Source: Corylus avellana (lineage: Eukaryota > Streptophyta > Magnoliopsida > Fagales > Betulaceae). Taken from it: a DNA stretch of 64,000 nt. The stretch spans positions 31,514,060 through 31,578,059 of the forward strand of contig NC_081541.1 of assembly GCF_901000735.1 (NCBI RefSeq), written 5' to 3'. Shown here piece by piece: positions 55,332-64,000 of this stretch. The notes under the pieces were generated by a model. The model saw only the letters and a program-made list of their open reading frames with translations. It was not told the DNA's origin and made no database searches. Numbering within the stretch: the first letter of the stretch is position 1; each line of letters starts with the position of its first letter. The position numbers and the translations under genes are program-made.

Positions 55332-55678
55332 AGGCGGTTGCCAAAAGAAAAGTTGGCCTCTAGTCTTTACAGTTGGAAAAGGGCTGAAAAAAGAAGTGAA
55401 CCAAAACTATAGCAGATTTGATTGATATGAGAAAAAAAAAAAATGTTTTGTATAAAAAAGTTAAAAAAAAAAAAAAATTTATAGTAATTTTTTTATTTGA
55501 ATACTAATAAAAATGGATTGATGTAATGTAAAAAGTAAAAATATTATGATTAATTTTAAGAAATTTTTTTTAAATCTTTAGGTCCGGTCCGATCCAATGC
55601 CTCTGGCACTGGCCTTTAAAAGTTGGCTGGACCGAGGTGACTTATGGTACAAGTTGGCGAGCACGATATACATGTGAC

Positions 55679-55703
55679 AGGAAAATGGTTGCAAGATTAC
55701 AAA
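55679..55703 (-). promoter_or_regulatory. Inverted copy of the 25 bp MO promoter block
   Basis: On the minus strand this is identical over 25 bp to 41610-41634 upstream of MO-D. No monooxygenase exon follows on the minus strand. It is either the displaced promoter remnant of another copy or part of a dispersed repeat. Confidence 0.45.
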
Positions 55704-55726
55704 AAATGGCTGACAACAGTAACAAC

Positions 55727-55899
55727 TTGATGAATGAGGTGACTTGACACATTACAAATTTTTTGTGACATTCAATGCATTTGCTAAAAACCCAATATTC
55801 CTTTATTAATATTTGATGAATGAGGTGACTTGACACATCACAAATTTTTTGTCACATTCACTGCATTTGCTAAAAACCCAATATTCTTGTATTAATATT
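55727..55899 (+). repeat. Tandem duplication, ~84 bp unit
   Basis: Two copies of TTGATGAATGAGGTGACTTG through AAAAACCCAATATTC (from 55728 and 55812) differ at a few bases. Confidence 0.88.
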
Positions 55900-55999
55900 C
55901 GAGCCGTAATTATTATTCAAAGTCGATTCATTTATTAAATAATCATAATTCAAACTGAATTTATACGAGCTGAGCTCAAATTGTAAATAAAACAAGATC

Positions 56000-56736
56000 G
56001 ACTCATTTACAATCCTAAACATCTTTCTATATGCAGTCTCATTGTAAGTTTATACTACGAAAATTACTAAAGGGAAACCTCTATTTTAATTGGTGGTTCA
56101 AATTGATTTGAAATTCTCACGGATCAAAAAGAAATCTCCAATTAAAATCTGAAGCTGGTGAATGTCTTCAACACTTGAATTACATTGCTTTAAAACATAT
56201 GCCATGGGCAACAACTCATCACACCCATTATTATAAACTAGCATGTAACCCGCGCTATGGGCTGGATTTTTCATTATAATTTAATTTCAAAACTTAAACA
56301 CATCCCATCTTACTTTTCATTATAAGTTAAAATATGTGTGTGAAAATACATACTAAAGGTTATACACCAGTAAATTACTGTAATGAACATGTATTTTTTT
56401 TTTTTGAAATGTGCCAAACATCTACTTAATGAAAAGTATAAAAGAAAAAATAAAAATAGCAAGAATTAAGGACACTTGAATTCTGATGATCAAAATATTA
56501 ATAGAAAATTAGTAGGAAACTCTGATATTGTTGATGTGATACTTATTATATTGTAATACAAATAAAACCCATAAAGTTCTAATTATTTCAAAAAAAAATA
56601 CAGAGTAAAATAAATAAAATCTTCTCTCTTCTTTTTAATACAAAATAAAACACACATTTCACTCAATATTTAATGCAATCAAATAAATTTCTTTCAACAC
56701 TTCCAAAAAATGCTAGAAAATTCGAGTAAATTACAA

Positions 56737-56773
<37 letters not shown>

Positions 56774-57382
56774 TATTGAAATGAATTAAAACATAAAATC
56801 TTATTGGTGTGATACCTATTATATTTCAATACAATGAAACTTTTTAGAGAAACAAACATAAAAATAATTAATTTACAGTCGTGAAGAATTTATACATAGA
56901 TACACAAAGATAAATCCAAAAATGATATGATAAGCGTTCTACAAAAATGAAGAAGAAGCATTTTGGAAGGAGAATTCTTTTTGGTGACCTCTACAAAAAT
57001 GAAGAAGAAGTATATATCTATGTATCTAGTTATACATAGATACCCTAGCATATAACTTGCGCTATACACAGGGTTCTTTATTATATTTGATTTTAAAACA
57101 TAAACGCATCTTCATTTTTTTTTTCTTTTTATTAATTACAGGCTAAAATAGTCATGTTAAAAAATCAATCATCACTCTTTCAATAAAAAGACATGCTAAA
57201 GGTTATATTTAAATACAAATAAAATTCACATAATTGTGAATATTTGAGAAAAAAAAAATTATGCATACAAAATAAAACAAAATCTTTCAATAAAGATTTA
57301 ATGCAATCAAATAAATCATCTATCTTATTTCAATACAAATAAAACGTATATAATTCTGAATATTAAGAAAAAAATAAGCAAA
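56000..57382. other. AT-rich stretch with Helitron-like 3' ends and (AAT)n, no gene
   Basis: On the minus strand, two related sequences end in a CTAG-type terminus preceded by a short GC stem: CCATAGCGCGGGTTACATG before CTAG at 56238-56241, and a diverged relative at 57044-57075. This is compatible with old Helitron 3' ends but weak. An (AAT)n run lies at about 56739-56770. Confidence 0.35.
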
Positions 57383-57390
57383 ACAATATT

Positions 57391-58830
57391 CTGGGGCGGA
57401 TCCAGGGGGGGTCGAGAGGGGGCATATGCCCCCTCTTGACCCCTAAAAGTTCTTCTTACCCCTTGGTAAAAAAATTTCTTATACCCCTTAGCCATGATGA
57501 TGCCCCATCTTAGCCCCTTCGGCCATGATTATGCCCCAGTTATCCGGGGCAAACGATTGATGCAGTGTTGGGACGTTGAAATTTTTCTGCTGCGCCTGTA
57601 GTTTTCAGACTTTCAGTTACAGGATGAAATGAGGAAGAAGATGGAGGAAGAAGATGATGGCAAATTGACAACCATGCCCTTTAATTAAACACACCGTTTT
57701 AATAAGTGAGCTTTGGTCTGTTTGTAGGCAAATTGACAATCATGTCCTTGTATTTGGACTCTTTGTGGACCAGTTAAAAAATTTAGCTTATTTCTTGTTT
57801 ACAAGTAAGTGGGCTTTGGAAAGAAGAAAAAAAAAACGTCAATGGGATTATGGGCCAGTGGCTCGGCTGGTTTAATTAGGAAAAAAATGATTAAAAACAA
57901 AAGCCTTTTCTCTAAAAATAAATAAATAAAGCAAACAAACAACTTTAAAAAAAAAAAAGAAAAAAAAAAAAACCTAAAGTATAGTTCTCAACCAATAAGC
58001 ACGACTTATAAGGGGAGAGAAATGGAGATGAAGTAGTAACTTTTGATTTGTGAAACTTTTGATTTTGTAAATTTACATTTTTATGACAACTTTTACATTG
58101 ATTAAGTTTTTATATTTAAATTTCTATTTTAAATTAATTTTTTTTATAAATATATATAATTTTTGTTATATATTTTAATTGTATGTATGAAATATATTCT
58201 TATATACTTTCACCAAATTGAGGTGTGTAAATATGTAATTAAATTTTTAGATTTAGATTTAAATTATTCTTTACAATGAATTATTTTAATATTTATATTG
58301 CTAGTAATTCAGCCTATTCTTGATAATAACTTCAACAAAAAATTGAAGCATGTAATCATGTAAATATGGAATCAAATTTTTAGATTTAGATTTAAATTGT
58401 TCTTTTCAATTGATTGTTTTAATTTTTATATTGCTATTAATTCAGCTTCTTCTTGATAATTGTTTTTATATTTAATTATTTATGAATTTATATAGTTTTT
58501 GGCTTTTTGTTTCATATTTTAATTATATAAATATATAATTGTAGTTATCTGATATTATTGATAAAAACAACGATTCTATTGAGTTCAAATTAAATTTTAA
58601 ATGAGTGTTGAAGTAGATTTAGCAAATTTGCCCAGAAATTAAAAAAAGAAAAAGAAAAAAAAGGTGCAATTATAATCCTAGTGATAGAGACCAAATCCGA
58701 ATAGCATATCTACAAATAAGAGCTTGTCATTTTTTTATATTTAACTATTATTTTAATGTTTTTAATTAATTTTATTTTTGTATTCATAAAAAAATGCCCC
58801 CCATGAGTGAAGATCCTGGATCCGCCACTG
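57391..58830. mobile_element. hAT-type non-autonomous element, 1440 bp, perfect 8 bp duplication ACAATATT
   Basis: The left end CTGGGGCGGATCCAGG and complemented right end CAGTGGCGGATCCAGG are terminal inverted repeats. ACAATATT flanks both sides (57383-57390 and 58831-58838), the duplication length of hAT elements. Just inside the left end is a near-perfect palindrome centred on CATATG at 57423-57428 with 14 bp arms (one mismatch). There is no transposase ORF; the interior is AT-rich, with a diverged ~140 bp direct repeat (about 58240-58330 and 58370-58460). Confidence 0.93.
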
Positions 58831-60517
58831 ACAATATTGCTTTCAAAAGTAGAGAAAAAAACAAAACTTAAAAATATGCTTGAAAATCCGAGTAAATTAC
58901 ACACAAAAAAAAATCCATAAGCATTCAAATGAATTAAAACATAAGACCTTTAATTTTAGTTTAATTTATATAAATTAGAATAATTTAAAACATTGTTGGT
59001 CTGGAAAAAAAAAAAAAAAAAGGTTAAGAAGGATAATTACCTCCAAGTTGAATTTTTAGGCCAATAGATTATGTTTTTGTTAATGTTAGAGAGTGGAGAA
59101 AGAGAAAGATACAGATGGAGAGAAAAAAGAGAAGAGGTATCAATGTTGGAGAGTGGAGGCAGAGAGATCTTTTTTTTTTTTTTTTGAATTTAAGAGAGAG
59201 AGATGTTGAATGAGAGTGAAAGACTCGGAGACAAAAGAGAGAGAGAGACGTGGAGAGAGAGGAAAAAAAAGGAGAGAGAGAGAGATATATGAACCGGTTC
59301 AATAGAGAGAGATGTAGAATGAGAATGAATGACTTGGAGAAAGAAAAGAGAGAGAGAGAGAGAGAGAGAGAGACGTTGAGAGAGAGGAAAAAAAGAGAGA
59401 TAGAGAGAGAAAAAAAAATATGAACCGTTCAATTTTTAACTGTTCACTTTTTAAAATAATGAGTTAAAAAATCGGTTTACTCTTTAAAAAAATCAGTTTA
59501 CTCTTTACTCTTTAAGAAGAATAATTACCTCCAATTTGAATTTTTAGGCCAATAGATTATGTTTTTGTTAATGTTGGAGAGTGGAGAAAGACAAAGATAG
59601 AAATGGATAGAAAAAAGAGGAGAGATATTAATGTTGGAGAGTGGAGGGAGAGAGATGTCTTTTTCTCTGAAATTAATAGAGAGAGACGTGGAGAGAGAGG
59701 AAACAAAAGGAGAGAGAGAGAGAGATGTGGAATGAGAGTGAATGACTTGGAGAGAGAGAAAAGAGAGAGAGAGAGAGAGAGAGAGAGCAAAAAAAGAGAG
59801 ATATAGAGAGAGAAAAAAAATATATGAACCATTCAATTTTTAACTGTTCACTTTTTAAAATAATGAGTTAAAAAATCGGTTTACTCTTTCAAAAAATCGG
59901 TTTACTATTTTCTCGTTAAGAAGAATAATTACCTCCAATTTGAATTTTTAGGAAAATAGATTATGTTTTTGTAAATGTTGGAGAGTGGAGAAAGAAAAAG
60001 ATAGTGATGGAGAGAAAAAAGAGGAGAGATATTAATGTTGGAGAGTGGAGGGAGAGAGATGTCTTTTTCTTTGAAATTAATAGAGAGAGACGTGGAGAGA
60101 GAGGAAAAAAAAGGAGAGAGAGAGAGAGAGAGAGAGAGCAAAAAAAGAGAAATAGAGAGAGAAAAAAAATATGAACCGTTCAATTTTTAACTGTTCACTT
60201 TTTAAAATATTGAGTTAAAAACTCGGTTTACTCTTTAAAAAAATCGGTTTACTCTTTTCTCTTTAAGAAGAATAATTACCCCCGATTTGAATTTTTAGGC
60301 CAATAGATTATGTTTTTGTAAATGTTTGAGAGTGGAGAAAGAAAAAGATAGTGATGGAGAGAAAAAAGAGGAGAGATATTAATGTTGGAGAGTGGAGGGA
60401 GAGAGATGTCTTTTTCTTTGAAATTAATAGAGAGAGACGTGGAGTGAGAGGAAAAAATAGGAGAGAGAGAGAGAGAGAAAGAGATGTGGAATGAGAGTGA
60501 ATGACTTGGAGAGAGAG

Positions 60518-60557
<40 letters not shown>

Positions 60558-61936
60558 TTGAGAGAGAGCAAAAAAGAGAAATAGAGAGAAAAAAAAATAT
60601 GAACCGTTCAATTTTTAAGTGTTCACTTTTTAAAATATTGAGTTAAAAACTCAGTTTACTCTTTACTCTTTAAGAAGAATAATTACCTCAAATTTGAATT
60701 TTTAGGCCAATAGATTATTTTTTTGTTAATGTTGGAGAGTGGAGAAAGACAAAGATAGAGATGGAGAGAAAAAAGAGGAGAGATATTAATGTTGGAGAGT
60801 AGAGGGAGAGAGATGTCTTTTTCTTTGAAATTAATAGAGAGAGACGTGGAGAGAGAGGAAAAAAAAGGAGAGAGAGAGAGATGTGGAATGAGAGTGAATG
60901 ACTTGGAGAGAGAGAAAAAAGAGAGAGAGAGAGAGAGAGAGAGACGTTGAGAGAGAGCAAAAAAGAGAAATAGAGAGAAAAAAAAAATATGAACTGTTCA
61001 ATTTTTAACTGTTCACTTTTTAAAATATTAAGTTAAAAACTCGGTTTACTCTTTTCTCTTTAAGAATAATAATTACCTCCAATTTGAATTTTTAGGCCAA
61101 TAAATTATGTTTTTGTAAATGTTGGAGAGTGGAGAAAGAAAAAGATAGTGATGGAGAGAAAAAAAAGGAGAGATATTAATGTTGGAGGGTGGAGGGAGAG
61201 AGATGTCTTTTTCTTCGAAATTAATAGAGACAGACGTGGAGAGAGTGGAAAAAAAAGGAGACAGAGAGAGAGATGTGGAATGAGAGTGAATGACTAGGAG
61301 AGAGAGAAAAAAGAGAGAGAGAGAGAGAGAGCAAAAAAAGAGAGAGAGAGAAAAAAAATATGAACCGTTCAATTTTTAACTGTTCACTTTTTAAAATAAT
61401 GAGTTACAAAATAGGTGTATCCTTTAAAAAAATCGGTTTACTCTTTACTCTTTAAGAAGAATAATTATCTCCAATTTGAATTTTTAGGCCAATAGATTAT
61501 GTTTTTGTTAATGTTTGAGAGTGGAGAAAGAAAAAGATAGGGATGGAGAGAAAAAAGAGGAGAGATATTAATGTTGGAGAGTGGAGGGAGAGAGATGTCT
61601 TTTTCTTTGAAATTAATAGACAGAGACGTGGAGAGAGAGGAAAAAAAAGGAGAGAGAGAGAGAGAGATGTGGAATGAAAGTGAATGACTTGGAGAGAGAG
61701 AAAAGAGAGAGAGAGAGAGAAAAGAGAGAGAGAGAGAGAGAGACGTTGAGAGAGAGCACAAAAAGAGAGATAGAGAGAAAAAAAAATCTGAACGGTTCAA
61801 TTTTTAACTTTTAACTTTTTAAAATAATGAGTTAAAAAATCGGTTTACAATTTAAAAAAATCGGTTTACTCTTTTCTCTTTAAGAAGAATAATTACCTCT
61901 AATTTGAATTTTTAGACCAATAGATTATGTTTTGTA

Positions 61937-62285
61937 TTCAAGGGAGCCAGATGAAGGTACCACGGGCCAACTCACAGCAGATATTCGTTTCATGGTAGGG
62001 GCTATTCCTGAGTGGGAGATGATTTACACGCGGAGAGAGGCCAACCAGGTGGCTCATTGCTTAGCCAGAGCTGCTATTATACACAAAATGGATAAGGTGT
62101 GGCTTTGTGACCCACCAGATTGCATACGTGATCTTCTACAAGCAGACCTTTCTGCTTTGCCGGATGTGCTGATTCACCAAGCTAGTATGGCTGTAGCTGC
62201 TAATTCTGCAGTAAATGGTCGAGCGGTAACTGCCGTGTCCATTCTCGAAGAACCTATCGGGGACAGCAGTGAGTGTAGCCTTTGA
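61937..62285 (+). pseudogene. LINE ORF2 C-terminal fragment (RNase H-like)
   Basis: The frame reads SREPDEGTTG... with YTRREANQVAHCLARAA, matching the end of the plant RVT_3/RNase H domain, where a REAN-VAH-LA motif is conserved. It ends with TGA at 62283-62285. No ATG starts it; it is a truncated retroelement remnant and not a host gene. Confidence 0.8.
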
Positions 62286-62440
62286 GGTGGCGCTCACTGC
62301 TGTCTGCTATCTGGTGGGGAGAGAGTAGCACGTGGGTACTTGCTGTATTGCTGGACCAATTTTCTTGGGTTGTAATGGATGAGTATTACACTCTGTTCTA
62401 TTAATAAACGTGATATATTTTAACAAAAAAAAAAAAAAAA
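61937..62440 (+). mobile_element. 5'-truncated LINE inserted in the satellite, perfect 14 bp duplication
   Basis: GATTATGTTTTGTA flanks the insert at 61923-61936 and 62441-62454. The insert encodes the C-terminal part of a LINE reverse transcriptase/RNase H protein, then a 3' UTR and an A-run (62425-62440). Its sharp edges allow exact placement. Confidence 0.93.
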
Positions 62441-63123
62441 GATTATGTTTTGTAAATGTTGGAGAGTGGAGAAAGAAAAAGATAGTGACGGAGAGAAAAA
62501 AGATGAGGGAGAGAGATGTCTTTTTCTTTGAAATTAATAGAGAGAGACGTGGGGAGAGAGGAAAAAAAAAGGAGAGAGAGAGAGAGATGTGGAATGAGAG
62601 TGAATGACTGGAAGAGAGAGAAAGAGAGAGAGAGAGAGACGTTGAAAGAGAGGAAAAAAAGAGAGATAGAGAGAGAAAAAAAAAATATGAACCGTTCAAT
62701 TTTTAACTGTTCACTTTTTAAAATATTGAGTTAAAAACTCGGTTTACGCTTTAAAAAAATCGGTTTACTCTTTTCTCTTTAAGAAGAATAATTATCTCCA
62801 ATTTGAATTTTTAGGCCAATAAATTTTGTTTTTGTAAATGTTGGAGAGTGGAGAAAGAAAAAGATAGTGATGGAGAGAAAAAAGAGGAGAGATATTAATG
62901 TTGGAGGGTGGAGGGAGAGGGATGTCTTTTTCTTTGAAATTAATAGAGAGAGACGTGGAGAGAGAGGAAAAAAAAGAGGAGAGAGAGAGAGAGAGAGATG
63001 TGGAATGAGTGTGAATGACTTGGAGAGAGAGAGAGCAAAAAAAAGAGAGAGAGAGAGAGCAAAAAAAGAGAGATAGTGGGAGAAAAAAAAATATGAACCG
63101 TTCAATTTTTAACTGTTCCCTTT

Positions 63124-63223
63124 NNNNNNNNNNNNNNNNNNNNNNNNNNNNNNNNNNNNNNNNNNNNNNNNNNNNNNNNNNNNNNNNNNNNNNNNNNNNN
63201 NNNNNNNNNNNNNNNNNNNNNNN
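63124..63223. other. Assembly gap (100 N) at the end of the minus satellite array
   Basis: Sequence after it starts AAGAAGAAT, as in the satellite spacer (TTTAAGAAGAATAATT), then becomes unrelated. Confidence 0.99.
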
Positions 63224-63640
63224 AAGAAGAATTTTGTTAAACCATAAAATCAAATGACAAGAAGAAAGAAAGGGCTAACATTCTTTGAAAAACATAGCTC
63301 AAAAACTACATGAGGAAAAAGAACTTTTTTGGAAATTTCATCAAACATATAGAATGCATGAGGAAAAAGCCAAGCAAAAATCAAAACCCACACTCAAAAC
63401 CGAGTACCAAAACAAATCCCTTTTTTTTTTTTCTCATCCCAAATCACAACCCAGCAACAACATATCCACAAAATAGTCTCCACTCTTCGGCCATTAATCC
63501 AAAAAATAGCCAACAAATTTTTTTCTCCATCTATGGTCTATCAGTATCAAATAAAAGCAAGTCCCAGCAATAATCATTCAACAAAAATCGAAAATCAGTT
63601 ACCAGAGGGAATTAAAATCGAGAAACGAAAAGAATAAAGA
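63224..63640. other. AT-rich stretch without a recognised gene
   Basis: It is A-rich on the plus strand, with T-run 63420-63432. Open frames at 63285-63476 and 63310-63573 are Lys/Asn-rich and have no domain. If the exon at 63651-63808 is real, this would be its intron. Confidence 0.4.
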
Positions 63641-63650
63641 AAAAAAAGCT

Positions 63651-63808
63651 TACCTCTTTTGGTGGCCCGGCTCGTCGGTCGGAAGGGAGGCGCTCGTGGG
63701 TTGTGGGTTGAAGGGAGGAGAGGGAGGGAAACGATGGCGGGAGAGGGGGAAGCTCGTGGGTTGTCTGGGTTGCCTCGACGACGGTAGAAGGGGGACGAGC
63801 TCATCTTG
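63651..63808 (-). other. Possible first exon on the minus strand (63655-63804) with donor GTAAGC
   Basis: A GC-rich minus-strand stretch from ATG at about 63804 stays open to a plausible donor (CAAAAGAG before GTAAGC) at about 63654. The peptide starts MSSSPFYRRRG and is Pro/Arg-rich with no recognised domain. The composition contrasts with the AT-rich surroundings. It may be the start of a gene running leftward into the gap at 63124, or 5' sequence of a transposon. A second frame (63850-63650) is also open. Confidence 0.25.
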
Positions 63809-64000
63809 GCCGAAGGGATTTTCTGGTTGCTGGTTCTTCTTCGCCTTCACCGGAGAGAGAGTGAGCGAGGGAGGGAGAGTCGGATAGCACGACTCTAAGA
63901 TAAAACATGAGTCTTTGGATTTAAGATCCTGTGTTTTTGTTCCTATCTTGTTAAGTGCATCTAGCTGAGGTGTAACAATTTTATTGGTTGCTGCAAAATA

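Larger units (their letters stand above)
59024..63123 (-). repeat. CT-rich satellite array, minus orientation, ~10 units of ~400 bp
   Basis: The complement of the unit at 51620-53263 recurs here. The anchor near CCAATAGATTATG lies at about 59061, 59549, 59951, 60300, 60707, 61097, 61489, 61919 and 62817; the last interval includes a 504 bp LINE insert. Units differ in (GA)n length, small indels and a few bases. The many Ser/Leu-rich open frames of 60-150 codons are by-products of the GA/CT tracts. Confidence 0.93.

Noticed and set aside
1..64000. CRISPR arrays, prokaryotic operons, rRNA genes or integrated viral genes
   Set aside because: No regularly spaced short repeats with unique spacers, no rRNA-like sequence and no viral gene set were seen; the only reverse transcriptases are plant LTR and LINE elements.

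Overview
The window is nuclear DNA from a eudicot plant, probably a woody species. Fagales is a guess from the feel of the LINE and monooxygenase sequences, not something shown here. The support for a plant nuclear genome is GT-AG spliced genes with AT-rich introns, a Ty1/Copia element primed by initiator tRNA-Met, plant-type LINE, SINE, hAT, Mutator-like and CACTA-like elements, and many CT and AT microsatellites. Six runs of N show that this is scaffolded draft sequence.

Layout. (1) Positions 1-19282 hold the 3' part of one plus-strand gene, an RBM39/CC1-like splicing factor. Twelve exons join in frame to give 407 C-terminal residues with three RRMs; the Arg/Ser-rich N-terminal exons lie upstream of the window. 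Its 9.5 kb intron 4577-14051 carries an ORF1-only LINE, a short retroposon, a 5.5 kb Copia element and a LINE tail that stops 45 bp before the next splice acceptor. (2) Positions 20790-46857 hold a head-to-tail cluster of FAD-dependent monooxygenase genes (MO2/CTF2-like). MO-A, MO-B, MO-C and MO-D are intact six-exon genes encoding 410, 410, 412 and 413 residues; a fifth copy, MO-E, is only two exons (48284-50180). (3) From 51014 on the sequence is almost all repeats: a CACTA-like terminus, a ~400 bp CT-rich satellite in plus orientation (51620-53263), minisatellites, a 1.44 kb hAT element with a perfect 8 bp target duplication, and the same satellite in inverted orientation (59024-63123), interrupted by a 5'-truncated LINE.

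The main caution concerns copy number. The sequence just after four of the six gaps repeats sequence found before the gap. MO-B with the RBM39 3' end (26021-33565) repeats 18434-25915, and MO-E repeats MO-D. This is what unmerged haplotypes look like, so the real haploid locus may be RBM39 followed by three monooxygenase genes (A/B, C, D/E). True tandem duplication is the alternative and cannot be excluded from sequence alone.

The two gene families have no obvious functional link: RBM39-like proteins act in nuclear pre-mRNA splicing, while the monooxygenases are probably cytosolic flavoenzymes with unknown substrates. The intron histories are readable. MO-A and MO-B share a 1.5 kb foldback element in intron 3 that MO-C and MO-D lack. 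MO-C intron 5 and MO-D intron 2 carry separate Mutator-type MITEs with 9 bp target duplications. I found no clearly new biochemical system; the most unusual objects are the inverted satellite arrays, the GGGAC-minisatellite foldback element and the gap-linked duplications.
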